Below, piece by piece: positions 56,119 to 64,000 of a stretch of 64,000 bases of DNA. Below the pieces are notes generated by a model that was not told the origin of the DNA, did not search any database, and saw only the letters and a program-made list of their open reading frames with translations. This stretch comes from Streptomyces cyanogenus (GTDB lineage Bacteria > Actinomycetota > Actinomycetes > Streptomycetales > Streptomycetaceae): contig NZ_CP071839.1 of the NCBI RefSeq assembly GCF_017526105.1, positions 7,354,001 to 7,418,000 of the forward strand, given 5' to 3'. The translations under genes and the position numbers were made by a program. Numbering within the stretch: position 1 is the first letter of the stretch; every line of letters starts with the position of its first letter.

Positions 56119-57759
56119 ATGACTGCCACCCTCGTTGCCAAGAACCTCGCCGCCGGGCACGGCGACCGCTCGCTGTTCTCCGGGCTCGACCTCGTGGTCG
56201 CACCCGGCGATGTGATCGGGCTGGTCGGCGCCAACGGCGCGGGAAAGTCGACCCTGCTGCGGATGCTCGCCGGGCTCCTCCAGCCCGAGCAGGGCGAACT
56301 GCGGCTGTCCCCGCCGACGGCGACCGTCGGGCACCTGCCGCAGGAGCCGGAGCGCCGGCCGGGGGAGACCGTCCGTGAGTTCCTGGCCCGCCGCACCGGG
56401 GTCGCCGAGGCCCAGCGGACGATGGACGAGGCCACCCAGGCGCTGGTCGACGGCGCGCCCGGCGCCGACGACGCCTACGCGGTGGCCCTGGAGCGGTGGC
56501 TCGGCCTGGGCGGTGCCGACCTGGAGGAGCGCGCGGAGGAGGTCGCCGACTCCCTCGGCCTGGCCGTGGACCTGGACCAGCCGATGACCGCCCTCTCCGG
56601 CGGCCAGGCGGCCCGTGCCGGCCTCGCCTCCCTGCTGCTGTCCCGCTACGACGTCTTCCTCCTGGACGAGCCCACCAACGACCTGGACCTGGACGGCCTG
56701 GAGCGTCTGGAACGGTTCGTCACCGGCCTGCGCGCCGGCACGGTCGTCGTCAGCCACGACCGCGAGTTCCTCACCCGCACCGTCACCAAGGTGCTCGAAC
56801 TCGACCTCGCCCAGCAGCAGATCAACCTCTACGGCGGCGGCTACGCGGCCTACCTGGAAGAGCGCGAGGTGGCCCGCCGGCACGCCCGCGAGGAGTACGA
56901 GGAGTACGCCGACAAGAAGGCGGCTCTGCAGGACCGTGCCCAGACGCAGCGGGCCTGGATGGACAAGGGCGTCAAGAACGCCCGGCGCAAGGCGGGCAAC
57001 GACAACGACAAGATCGGCCGCAAGTTCCGCAGCGAGGCCAGCGAGAAGCAGGCCGCCAAGGCCCGGCAGACCCAGCGCATGATCGAGCGCCTGGAGGTGG
57101 TCGAGGAGCCGCGCAAGGAGTGGGAGCTGCGCATGGAGATCGCGTCCGCCCCGCGGTCGGGCGCGGTCGTGGCGACGCTGCGGGACGCCGAGGTCCGGCG
57201 CGGCGACTTCACCTTCGGCCCGGTCTCCCTGCAGATCGACTGGGCGGACCGGATCGCGGTGACGGGCGCCAACGGATCCGGGAAGTCCACCATGCTCGGC
57301 GCGCTGCTGGGCCGTGTCCCGCTCGACGCCGGCCACGCGGCCCTCGGCTCCGGGGTCCTGGTCGGCGAGGTCGACCAGGCCCGGGGGCTGTTCCACGGCC
57401 CGGAGACCCTGCTCGACGCCTTCTGCGCCGCCGTCCCCGACACCGAACCGGCGGAGGTCCGCACCCTGCTGGCCAAGTTCGGCCTGAAGTCCGCCCATGT
57501 GCTGCGCCCGGCCGCGACCCTCTCCCCGGGTGAACGCACCCGCGCCGCGCTCGCCCTGCTCCAGGGCCGGGGCGTCAACCTCCTGGTCCTGGACGAGCCG
57601 ACGAACCACCTGGACCTGCCGGCCATCGAGCAGCTGGAGGGGGCCCTCGACGCCTACACGGGCACCCTGCTCCTGGTCACCCACGACCGCCGCATGCTGG
57701 ACGCGGTCCGGGTGACCCGGCGCCTGGAGGTGGCGGACGGCAAGGTGACGGAGCGTTAG
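56119..57759 (+). CDS. ABC-F family ATPase
   Basis: A 546-residue protein with two ABC domains: Walker A GANGAGKST (about 36) and GANGSGKST (about 383); signatures LSGGQAARA and LSPGERTRA (second position changed from SGG); Walker B VFLLDEPTNDLDL and LLVLDEPTNHLDL. The charged linker (AREEYEEYADKKAALQDRAQ..., about 250-320) is typical of ABC-F. TAGGAT is 10 bases before ATG 56119, so the transcript is leaderless and has no attenuator, unlike the ABC-F gene at 36-38 kb. It may be a general translation factor rather than a drug-resistance gene. Confidence 0.85.
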   Translation: MTATLVAKNLAAGHGDRSLFSGLDLVVAPGDVIGLVGANGAGKSTLLRMLAGLLQPEQGELRLSPPTATVGHLPQEPERRPGETVREFLARRTGVAEAQRTMDEATQALVDGAPGADDAYAVALERWLGLGGADLEERAEEVADSLGLAVDLDQPMTALSGGQAARAGLASLLLSRYDVFLLDEPTNDLDLDGLERLERFVTGLRAGTVVVSHDREFLTRTVTKVLELDLAQQQINLYGGGYAAYLEEREVARRHAREEYEEYADKKAALQDRAQTQRAWMDKGVKNARRKAGNDNDKIGRKFRSEASEKQAAKARQTQRMIERLEVVEEPRKEWELRMEIASAPRSGAVVATLRDAEVRRGDFTFGPVSLQIDWADRIAVTGANGSGKSTMLGALLGRVPLDAGHAALGSGVLVGEVDQARGLFHGPETLLDAFCAAVPDTEPAEVRTLLAKFGLKSAHVLRPAATLSPGERTRAALALLQGRGVNLLVLDEPTNHLDLPAIEQLEGALDAYTGTLLLVTHDRRMLDAVRVTRRLEVADGKVTER

Positions 57760-58331
57760 TTCCCGCGCGCCGCGGCCTCCCGCGCCGCCCGTTCCACCCG
57801 GTCGAGGTGTGCCGGGTCGCGGGGCGCCACGTTGAGTCCGTCCGGCCGCTGCCCCACGGCCCCGTCGATCAGCTCGCGCACGATGTCCGCGTGCCCGGCG
57901 TGCCGCTGGGTCTCGGCGACCATGTGGGTCAGGACCCGGTGCAGCGTCGTCCCGGCCGGCGCACCGGGTACCCGGCCGACCGCGTCCAGGGGGAGCGCCG
58001 CGATGGTCTCGTCGGCCCGGGCGCACGCCTGCCGGTACCGCCCGGTGATGTCCTCGCGGGTCTCGTCGGCCCGCGCCCACAGGTCCGCGTCCGGCTCGGC
58101 GTCGCCCGTGATCCACAGGGGCGTGCCGGGGAAGGGCCGGCCGAAGGCCGCGCCGAAGTACAGCGCCTCCGCACCCGCCAGGTGCTTCACCAGGCCCAGC
58201 AGGTTGGTGCCGGTGGGGGTGAGGGGGCGCCGGATGTCGTACTCGGGCAGGCCGTCGAGTTTCCACAGCAGTGCGTCACGGGCGTCCTGGAGATACACCT
58301 GGAGGTCGGCTTTGGGATCTGATCCGGTCAT
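57756..58331 (-). CDS. DinB-family (DUF664) protein
   Basis: A 191-residue four-helix-bundle protein of the DinB/DUF664 family. The metal-site histidines appear at LVKHLAGAEALYFG, HRVLTHMVAETQRHAGHADIVRELIDG (His triad pattern). Members include mycothiol/bacillithiol transferases, so a thiol-transferase role is possible. Its 3' end overlaps the ABC-F stop by 4 bp in convergent orientation. The ATG start at 58331 has no ribosome binding site; a leaderless transcript is likely. Confidence 0.82.
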   Translation of the reverse strand: MTGSDPKADLQVYLQDARDALLWKLDGLPEYDIRRPLTPTGTNLLGLVKHLAGAEALYFGAAFGRPFPGTPLWITGDAEPDADLWARADETREDITGRYRQACARADETIAALPLDAVGRVPGAPAGTTLHRVLTHMVAETQRHAGHADIVRELIDGAVGQRPDGLNVAPRDPAHLDRVERAAREAAARGN

Positions 58332-58382
58332 GCGACGAGTCTGACGATCGGGTGATCCTTGTCCACCGGGTTTCGGGGGAAC

Positions 58383-58422
58383 GGGGCCGGGCCGGGCGAG
58401 GCGCCTCGCCCGGCCCGGCCCG
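58383..58422. terminator. Perfect 20-bp hairpin after tex
   Basis: The 40-bp stretch is an exact palindrome (GGGGCCGGGCCGGGCGAGGC and its complement), 11 bp past the minus-strand tex stop. It is one of the two strongest hairpins in the window. Confidence 0.85.
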
Positions 58423-58432
58423 GCCCCGCACG

Positions 58433-60823
58433 TCAGCGCTTCTTGGGGTCCAGCAGGCCCGCCCGGCGCAGTGCGTCCGCCATCGCGCTGTTGGCCGGCG
58501 CCGGTGCCGGTGCCTGTCGGCCGCCGCGGTCACCGCCGCCCCGGCCCTGCCGCTGGCCGCCGCCCTGCCGCTGCTGCGGCGGACGGGCCCCGCCGCCGCG
58601 CTGCTGCCGGCCGCCGCCCTGGCTCTGCGGGGCCGCCTCGTCGTCCAGCCGCAGCGTCAGCGCGATCCGCTTGCGCGGGATGTCGACGTCCAGCACCTTC
58701 ACCTTGACGATGTCCCCGGGCTTCACCACGTCGCGCGGGTCCTTGACGAACGACTTCGACATCGCCGACACGTGCACCAGGCCGTCCTGGTGGACGCCGA
58801 CGTCCACGAACGCGCCGAAGGCGGCCACGTTGGTGACCACGCCCTCCAGGACCATCCCCGCGGACAGGTCGGAGATCTTCTCCACGCCCTCCTTGAAGGT
58901 GGCGGTCCTGAAGGCGGGACGCGGGTCGCGGCCCGGCTTCTCCAGCTCCTTGAGGATGTCGGTGACGGTCGGCAGACCGAAGGTGTCGTCCACGAAGTCG
59001 GCGGGCCGCAGCGAGCGCAGCACGCTTGTGTTGCCGACGAGGGACGCCACCTCCTGGCCCGTGGTCTTCACCATGCGGCGGACCACCGGGTAGGCCTCGG
59101 GGTGCACGCTGGAGGCGTCCAGCGGGTCGTCGCCGCCGCGGATGCGCAGGAAGCCCGCGCACTGCTCGTACGCCTTCGGGCCGAGCCGCGCCACCTTCTT
59201 CAGCTCGGAGCGGGACGTGAACGGCCCGTTCTGGTCCCGGTGCGCGACGATGTTCTCGGCGAGCCCGGCCGAGATGCCCGACACCCGTGCGAGCAGCGGC
59301 ACGGACGCGGTGTTGACGTCCACGCCGACGCCGTTCACGCAGTCCTCGACGACCGCGTCCAGCGAGCGGGACAGCTTCACCTCGGACAGGTCGTGCTGGT
59401 ACTGGCCGACGCCGATCGACTTCGGGTCGATCTTCACCAGCTCGGCCAGCGGGTCCTGGAGGCGCCGGGCGATGGAGACGGCGCCGCGCAGCGACACGTC
59501 CATGTCCGGCAGCTCCTGCGAGGCGTACTGCGACGCGGAGTACACCGAAGCGCCCGCCTCGGACACCATGACCTTGGTGAGCTTCAGCTCCGGGTGCCTG
59601 GCGATGAGTTCGCCGGCGAGCTTGTCGGTCTCGCGGGACGCCGTGCCGTTGCCGATCGCGACCAGCTCGACCGCGTGCTCCTTCGCGAGCCGGGCCAGCT
59701 TGGCGAGGGCCTCGTCCCACTTGTTGGCCGGGACGTGCGGGTAGATCACGTCCGTGGCGACGACCTTGCCGGTGCCGTCGACCACGGCGACCTTGACGCC
59801 CGTACGGAAACCGGGGTCCAGGCCCAGCGTCGCGCGCGTGCCGGCCGGGGCGGCCAGCAGCAGGTCGCGCAGGTTCGCCGCGAACACGTTGACCGCCTCG
59901 TCCTCGGCGGCCGTCCGCAGCCGCAGGCGCAGGTCGATGCCGAGGTGGACCAGGACGCGGGTGCGCCAGGCCCAGCGGACCGTGTCCGTCAGCCACTTGT
60001 CGGCCGGACGGCCCCGGTCGGCGATCCCGAACCTCGACGCGATGATTCCCTCGTACGAGGACGGGCCCTCCGTGGCCTCCTCCGGCTCCAGGACGAGGTC
60101 CAGGACCTCCTCCTTCTCGCCGCGCAGCATCGCCAGGATCCGGTGCGAGGGCAACTCGGTGAACGGCTCGGCGAAGTCGAAGTAGTCGGCGAACTTGGCG
60201 CCCGCCTCCTCCTTGCCCTCCCGTACCTTCGCGGCCAGCCGGCCGCGCACCCACATGCGCTCGCGCAGTTCGCCGATCAGGTCGGCGTCCTCCGAGAACC
60301 GCTCGGTCAGGATCGCCCGGGCGCCGTCCAGCGCGGCCTGCGGATCGGCGACGCCCTTGTCCGCGTCGACGAACGCGGCGGCGGCCGCCAGCGGTTCGAC
60401 CGTCGGGTCGCTCAGCAGTCCCTCCGCGAGCGGCTCCAGACCGGCCTCGCGCGCGATCTGCGCCTTGGTACGCCGCTTGGGCTTGTAGGGGAGGTAGATG
60501 TCCTCCAGCCGCGCCTTGGTCTCGGCGCCGCGGATCCGCGCCTCCAGCTCCTCGGTGAGCTTGCCCTGCTCCCGCACCGAATCCAGGATCGCGGTGCGCC
60601 GCTCCTCCAGCTCCCGCAGATAGCGCAGCCGCTCCTCGATGGTGCGCAGCTGCGCGTCGTCGAGCATCTCGGTCGCTTCCTTGCGGTAGCGAGCGATGAA
60701 GGGCACGGTCGAACCGCCGTCGAGCAGTTCCACCGCGGCCTTCACCTGCCGCTCCCGTACGCCGAGTTCCTCGGCGATCCTGCCTTCGATGGACCCTGCT
60801 CCGAGGGACCCGGGTGTCGTCAC
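58433..60823 (-). CDS. tex: Transcription accessory protein Tex
   Basis: A 796-residue RNA-binding protein of the Tex/Spt6 family. Domains in order: HtH/coiled region with KPKRRTKAQIAREAGLEPLA (about 130), the YqgF-like RNase-fold domain (LGLDPGFRTGVKVAVVDGTGKVV, about 325-430), a tandem helix-hairpin-helix (VPLLARVSGISAGLAENIV; FTSRSELKKVARLGPKAYEQ) and the C-terminal S1 domain (MVLEGVVTNVAAFGAFVDVGVHQDGLVHVS). The last 80 residues are a Gly/Gln/Arg-rich tail (QGGGRQQRGGG) of the kind that binds nucleic acid. GTG 60823 gives the family N-terminus. The C-terminal tail is longer than in E. coli Tex. Confidence 0.92.
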   Translation of the reverse strand: MTTPGSLGAGSIEGRIAEELGVRERQVKAAVELLDGGSTVPFIARYRKEATEMLDDAQLRTIEERLRYLRELEERRTAILDSVREQGKLTEELEARIRGAETKARLEDIYLPYKPKRRTKAQIAREAGLEPLAEGLLSDPTVEPLAAAAAFVDADKGVADPQAALDGARAILTERFSEDADLIGELRERMWVRGRLAAKVREGKEEAGAKFADYFDFAEPFTELPSHRILAMLRGEKEEVLDLVLEPEEATEGPSSYEGIIASRFGIADRGRPADKWLTDTVRWAWRTRVLVHLGIDLRLRLRTAAEDEAVNVFAANLRDLLLAAPAGTRATLGLDPGFRTGVKVAVVDGTGKVVATDVIYPHVPANKWDEALAKLARLAKEHAVELVAIGNGTASRETDKLAGELIARHPELKLTKVMVSEAGASVYSASQYASQELPDMDVSLRGAVSIARRLQDPLAELVKIDPKSIGVGQYQHDLSEVKLSRSLDAVVEDCVNGVGVDVNTASVPLLARVSGISAGLAENIVAHRDQNGPFTSRSELKKVARLGPKAYEQCAGFLRIRGGDDPLDASSVHPEAYPVVRRMVKTTGQEVASLVGNTSVLRSLRPADFVDDTFGLPTVTDILKELEKPGRDPRPAFRTATFKEGVEKISDLSAGMVLEGVVTNVAAFGAFVDVGVHQDGLVHVSAMSKSFVKDPRDVVKPGDIVKVKVLDVDIPRKRIALTLRLDDEAAPQSQGGGRQQRGGGARPPQQRQGGGQRQGRGGGDRGGRQAPAPAPANSAMADALRRAGLLDPKKR

Positions 60824-60926
60824 GATCCCGTACCGCCTTCTCCACTCAAGGTTGCGCGGCAATTGTGGCAGGTGACACCGACATCCCGGGGATCAGGGCG
60901 CATGCGGCGGGGCGCCGGGCCGGAAG

Positions 60927-61058
60927 TCAGGCCCGGCTCCCGCGCGCGGAGGACGATGCTCCGCCGAACAGCCGGGCGAGTGCCCGGAACGGCAGCGTGA
61001 CCACCGTGGCGACGGCGCCGCCGATCTGCCGCAGGACGTCTGCGATGGCACGGAACAC
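60927..61058 (-). CDS. LPFR-motif micro-protein (43 aa)
   Basis: A 43-residue peptide: FRAIADVLRQIGGAVATVVTLP, then FRALARLFGGASSSARGSRA. It is one amphipathic/hydrophobic helix with a basic tail, and has the LPFRALARLFGG motif found in Streptomyces micro-proteins called LPFR motif small protein. GTG 61058 has AAGGAG 8 bases upstream, which supports translation of this short frame rather than the longer one starting at 61166. It probably sits at the membrane. The function is unknown. Confidence 0.75.
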   Translation of the reverse strand: MFRAIADVLRQIGGAVATVVTLPFRALARLFGGASSSARGSRA

Positions 61059-61199
61059 GGAAAGGCTCCTTTCGTCGGGAACCGCCGGGAATGGCCGGTA
61101 ATCGTCGGTAATTGTCGACCCCCGGGTACCTCGCTCCGGCCGGCGAAACCGCGCAGGCGCCCGCACACCTGGTCGGGACGCGGCGTGCCGCGGGCCGCT

Positions 61200-61955
61200 T
61201 CACCCGGACCCGGACACGCTCCAGGTGAAGCGCGGCCGCCTGCGCTCCAGGAACGCGGCGACTCCCTCCGCGACGTCACCGCTGCCGCGTGCCTGCGCGG
61301 TCCAGTAGGCGTCACGGTCGGTGCGGCCGTCGGCGAACTCCTTGGCGGCGGCCTGGGTGAGCTGCGAGCGGGACACCAGGACCCGGGTCAGGTCCGCTAT
61401 CCGCTTGTCCAGCTCCCCCTCGGGCAGCACCTCGTCCACCAGGCCGGTGCGCAGCGCCCGCCCGGCGTCGATCAACTCGCCCGTGAACAGCAGGTACTTG
61501 GCCGTGGCCGGGCCGACCAGGGACACCAGCCGGCGGGTCGAGGAGGCCGGATAGACGACGCCGAGCTTCGCCGGTGTCACCCCGAACAGTGCCCCTTCCT
61601 CGGCCAGCCGCAGATCACAGGCCGCCGCGAGCTGCGCCCCGCCGCCCACGCAGTGCCCGCGCACCGCGGCGAGGGTCGGCTTGGGGAACGCGGCCAGGGC
61701 CTCCTCGGCCGCGACCGCGAGGGCCGGCGCCTCCTCCGGCGAGCCCCGGAGGCTGGAGATGTCGGCCCCCGCGCAGAAGGTGCCGCCCTCGCCGGTCAGC
61801 ACCAGCGCCCGTACGCCGCCGTCCCGGGCCAGCGCGTCCAGCAGCGGGGGCAGCGCCCGCCACATCGCGGTCGTCATGGCGTTGCGCTTGGCGGGATGGC
61901 GGATCACCACGGTGGCGACGGAGTCGGTGACCTGGTGGGACAGCTGGGGCTCCAT
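61200..61955 (-). CDS. Enoyl-CoA hydratase/isomerase family protein
   Basis: A 251-residue crotonase-fold enzyme. Oxyanion-hole segments GGTFCAGADISSL (about 58-70) and HCVGGGAQLAAACDLRLA (about 105) are present. At the catalytic positions the acidic pair of true hydratases is not fully conserved (GAQL..., AKLGVVYPA), so isomerase or another crotonase reaction is possible. GATACGAT lies just before ATG 61955 with no ribosome binding site (leaderless). It is not linked to the fadA/fadB operon. Confidence 0.82.
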   Translation of the reverse strand: MEPQLSHQVTDSVATVVIRHPAKRNAMTTAMWRALPPLLDALARDGGVRALVLTGEGGTFCAGADISSLRGSPEEAPALAVAAEEALAAFPKPTLAAVRGHCVGGGAQLAAACDLRLAEEGALFGVTPAKLGVVYPASSTRRLVSLVGPATAKYLLFTGELIDAGRALRTGLVDEVLPEGELDKRIADLTRVLVSRSQLTQAAAKEFADGRTDRDAYWTAQARGSGDVAEGVAAFLERRRPRFTWSVSGSG

Positions 61956-62131
61956 GCCGGGATCGTATCGTCGGCCTCGTACAACCCGACTAGTTCGCGA
62001 ACCGGCGCCCGGGGAACAGGAACAGTCCCGACCACGACCAGGTCATGCGGAGTCGGTCGTAAACCGTTCGATACCCGCCGACTTGTGTTCAGGTATCCGG
62101 GCCGGAGCGCCTCGTTACCAACACTCGACGT

Positions 62132-62665
62132 GTGGTGACAATCGAGCGCGAGGGTGGCGACCGGACGATGGACGATCATGGGCGCGGGGACGGCCCGCGC
62201 CCAGCGGGGGGCGGCGCGGAGCGGCTGCCGGATCCCCTGCCGTACGAAGGTGTCTGGCGGTTCACCGCGGCCGCGGTGGACGCCTCGGTCCCGCAGGCCC
62301 GGCACGCGGTGCGGGACCTGCTGCTGCGCCAGGGCGTGCCGGTCTCCGACGACCTGGTGCACGGCCTGCTGCTGATCGTCTCCGAGCTGGTCACCAACGC
62401 GGTCCGGCACGCGGCGCTGCTGTCGCCGGTGCTCGCCGTGGAGGTGGCCGTCGGAGCCGAATGGGTGCGGGTGTCCGTGGAAGACAACCATCCCTACCGC
62501 CCCACCGCCCTGGAGGCCGACCACGGCCGGACCGGCGGCCGGGGACTGCTCCTGGTGCGCGAGGTGGCCCGGGAGGCGGGCGGGGTGGTCGACGTGGAGC
62601 ACACCGCGAGCGGCGGCAAGGTGATCTGGGCCGCCCTGCCGCTCAAACCCGCGGCCCTCTCCTGA
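62132..62665 (+). CDS. RsbW-like ATPase (anti-sigma-factor-type HATPase)
   Basis: A 177-residue protein whose C-terminal 130 residues form a GHKL ATPase: N-box LLIVSELVTNAVRHAA (about 85-100), G1 box VRVSVEDNHPYRPT and G2 box TGGRGLLLVREVAREAGG. Streptomyces has dozens of these small proteins; some bind sigma factors or anti-sigma antagonists, most have no assigned partner. The N-terminal 35 residues are disordered. GTG 62132 is chosen; GTG 62135 and ATG 62168 are alternatives. No sigma or antagonist gene is adjacent. Confidence 0.82.
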   Translation: MVTIEREGGDRTMDDHGRGDGPRPAGGGAERLPDPLPYEGVWRFTAAAVDASVPQARHAVRDLLLRQGVPVSDDLVHGLLLIVSELVTNAVRHAALLSPVLAVEVAVGAEWVRVSVEDNHPYRPTALEADHGRTGGRGLLLVREVAREAGGVVDVEHTASGGKVIWAALPLKPAALS

Positions 62666-62671
62666 GGGGAC

Positions 62672-63265
62672 CTACCAGCCGGCGGAGGGGCCGGTCAGTT
62701 CCCTGACCGCCGGGCGGGCGGCGTCCAGCACGGTCATGAACCAGGCCGAGAACGGGTCCCTGGCATGCCGCTCGGCCAGCTCGGCCGCCGTCACGAAGGC
62801 GGTCTGGGCGACCTCCTCCGGGTCCGGCCCGAGCGGTGCCTGCACCAGGCCGACGAACAGATGGTTGAACTCCTGCTCCACCAGGCCCGAGGCGGGGTCC
62901 GGGTGGTTGTACCGGACCGTGCCGGCCTCCGCGAGCAGCGACGGCGACACGCCAAGCTCCTCGTACGTGCGCCGGGCCGCCGCCGCGAACGGCGCCTCGC
63001 CCGGGTAGGGGTGACCGCAGCAGGTGTTGGACCACACACCGGGGGAGTGGTACTTGCCGAGCGCCCGCTGCTGGAGCAGCAGCCGGCCCCGCTCGTCGAA
63101 GAGGAACACCGAGAACGCCCGGTGCAGCTGCCCCGGCGGCTGATGGGCGGCGAGCTTCTCCGCCGTACCGATCGTCACGCCCTTCTCGTCGACCAGTTCC
63201 AGCAAAATCGCCTCTGCGGTGCCGTTCGACGAGCTGTGCGTCGCGGTGGCAGGTGTGATCGGCAT
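62672..63265 (-). CDS. idi: Isopentenyl-diphosphate delta-isomerase, type I
   Basis: A 197-residue Nudix-fold isomerase that interconverts IPP and DMAPP for isoprenoids. Catalytic features: the metal-binding His and the Cys in WSNTCCGHPYPGEAP (about 75-88), the Nudix-like ARRTYEELGV with Glu, and the C-terminal QEFNHLFVGL with the second catalytic Glu region. ATG 63265 is chosen; ATG 63271 (MGMP) is equally possible, both near GAGGCGAAGG. The gene is 6 bp from the convergent RsbW-like gene. The same gene lies at a comparable position in S. coelicolor, to my memory. Confidence 0.92.
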   Translation of the reverse strand: MPITPATATHSSSNGTAEAILLELVDEKGVTIGTAEKLAAHQPPGQLHRAFSVFLFDERGRLLLQQRALGKYHSPGVWSNTCCGHPYPGEAPFAAAARRTYEELGVSPSLLAEAGTVRYNHPDPASGLVEQEFNHLFVGLVQAPLGPDPEEVAQTAFVTAAELAERHARDPFSAWFMTVLDAARPAVRELTGPSAGW

Positions 63266-63440
63266 ACCCATCCTTCGCCTCGGTCTTCGCACCCCAAGTC
63301 TGCCGTACGAATCCGGCACTCCCGGCACGTCCACGGGTCCGCGCGCGGCGCGGCACCGGGAGTCGGACCCGGTGGATCATCGTGCCCGGCGGCCGGCGCC
63401 GGGAACCGTCCTGGGGTGCGCCGAACGGGAGTGCGTACGG

Positions 63441-64000
63441 TCAGTGGCACAGCCGCGCTTCGTGCTCCGCGTGGCCGCCCGGCTCCAGCTGGAAGGTGCA
63501 GTGCTCCACGTCGAAGTGGTCGCCCAGGCAGCCCTGCAACTCGTGCAGCATCTTCTCGTGCCCGATGGCGTTCAGCGCCTCGGAGCCGACCACCACGTGC
63601 GCCGACAGCACCGGCATGCCCGAGGTGATCGTCCAGGCGTGCAGGTCGTGGACGTCCTCCACACCGTCCAGCGCCAGGATGTGCGCACGGACCTCCGCCA
63701 TGTCGACGCCCTTCGGGGCCGCCTCCAGCAGTACGTCGAGCGTCTCGCGCAGCAGCTTCAGCGTCCGGGGCACGATCATCAGCCCGATGACCAGCGAGGC
63801 GACCGGGTCCGCCGGCTGCCAGCCGGTGGTCAGGATCACGGCCGCCGAGATCAGCACCGCCACCGAGCCCAGCGCGTCCGCGGCCACCTCCAGGAAGGCG
63901 CCGCGCACGTTCAGGCTCTCCTTCTGGCCGCGCATCAGCAGGACCAGCGAGACGGAGTTCGCGACCAGGCCGACGAGGCCGAACACGACCATCAGGCCGC
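63441..64000 (-). CDS. Cation diffusion facilitator (CDF) metal transporter, C-terminal part
   Basis: The gene continues past the right edge of the window; about 185 C-terminal residues are visible. Membrane helices 4-6 of a CDF transporter are seen: FGLVGLVANSVSLVLLMRG, the metal-site helix NVRGAFLEVAADALGSVAVLISAAVILTT (AADALGS with Asp, and H/D replaced pattern) and PVASLVIGLMIVPRTLKLL. A cytoplasmic ferredoxin-like domain follows (VEDVHDLHAWTITSGMPVLSAHV), with a His-rich end GGHAEHEARLCH. It exports Zn, Co or Cd type ions. The N-terminus is outside. Confidence 0.88.
   Translation of the reverse strand, partial: GLMVVFGLVGLVANSVSLVLLMRGQKESLNVRGAFLEVAADALGSVAVLISAAVILTTGWQPADPVASLVIGLMIVPRTLKLLRETLDVLLEAAPKGVDMAEVRAHILALDGVEDVHDLHAWTITSGMPVLSAHVVVGSEALNAIGHEKMLHELQGCLGDHFDVEHCTFQLEPGGHAEHEARLCH

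Noticed and set aside
58530..60845. 771-residue open frame in the tex region
   Set aside because: It is a shifted frame of tex on the same strand with low-complexity composition; tex itself carries all domain motifs.
1..64000. Biosynthetic gene cluster linked to the PPTase
   Set aside because: No polyketide or peptide synthase, carrier protein or tailoring set is present around it.
1..64000. CRISPR arrays, prophage, insertion sequences, tRNA attachment sites
   Set aside because: No regularly spaced repeats, integrase, transposase, phage structural genes or tRNA were seen on either strand.

Overview
The window is high-GC actinobacterial DNA with dense genes, strong third-position G/C bias, many GTG starts and many start codons 6-10 bases behind a TAnnnT box with no ribosome binding site (leaderless type). 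An SsgA-like sporulation protein, a WhiB-family protein, DUF2510 proteins, an LPFR micro-peptide and a DasR-type chitinase promoter make it a Streptomyces chromosome. From memory, the order PPTase ... split LigD ... ssgD ... fadA/fadB ... ansP ... idi resembles the SCO6670-SCO6750 part of the S. coelicolor chromosome. That has not been checked by alignment. I see no tRNA, rRNA, insertion sequence, prophage, CRISPR array or antibiotic biosynthetic cluster.

Layout. 0-6 kb: the start of a secreted chitin-active enzyme with two DasR/chitinase-type boxes; an ATP-grasp protein; a metallophosphoesterase overlapping an Sfp-type phosphopantetheinyl transferase; a 312-bp tandem duplication without a convincing gene; and an XRE regulator/HExxH protein pair. 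6-18 kb (carbohydrate/accessory block): a MmyB-type ligand-binding domain without a DNA-binding domain; a LacI regulator; an ABC sugar importer (binding protein and two permeases); a cytoplasmic GH13 alpha-glucosidase; a secreted GH87 alpha-1,3-glucanase; a Tat-exported phospholipase C; and a DUF2510/scramblase-like protein. Together the first genes form a plausible outside-to-inside route for alpha-1,3-glucan, a fungal wall polymer. 18-28 kb: a DMT exporter and PAP2 protein under a divergent TetR gene with a perfect 18-bp inverted repeat; a DUF2510 membrane protein; a STAND/LAL-like ATPase that lacks the LuxR helix-turn-helix; two lipoproteins; and a zinc alcohol dehydrogenase.

28-44 kb: a divergent pair giving split LigD functions (ligase and polymerase); ornithine cyclodeaminase-like and LacI genes; a VOC protein; a Wbl protein; an acyl-ACP desaturase with an iterated promoter repeat; dimethylargininase; an ABC-F protein with an attenuator-like leader; ssgD; and several housekeeping genes including endonuclease V. 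43-51 kb: a fatty-acid beta-oxidation operon (CoA-transferase/racemase family, thiolase, FadB) facing a MerR gene, then an asparagine-type permease and a PfkB kinase. 51-64 kb: divergent secreted M1 and S15 peptidases, a D-amino-acid oxidase, a second ABC-F, DinB, Tex, an LPFR peptide, an enoyl-CoA hydratase, an RsbW-like ATPase, IPP isomerase and the C-terminal part of a CDF metal transporter.

Most of the window is ordinary Streptomyces core. The most interesting items are the GH87-importer locus, the ABC-F leader with a three-codon upstream ORF, the PAP2/DMT/TetR operator, the desaturase promoter repeats and the separate-domain regulator cluster at 4.6-6.8 kb. All functions are inferred from reading the protein sequences; no database search was run.
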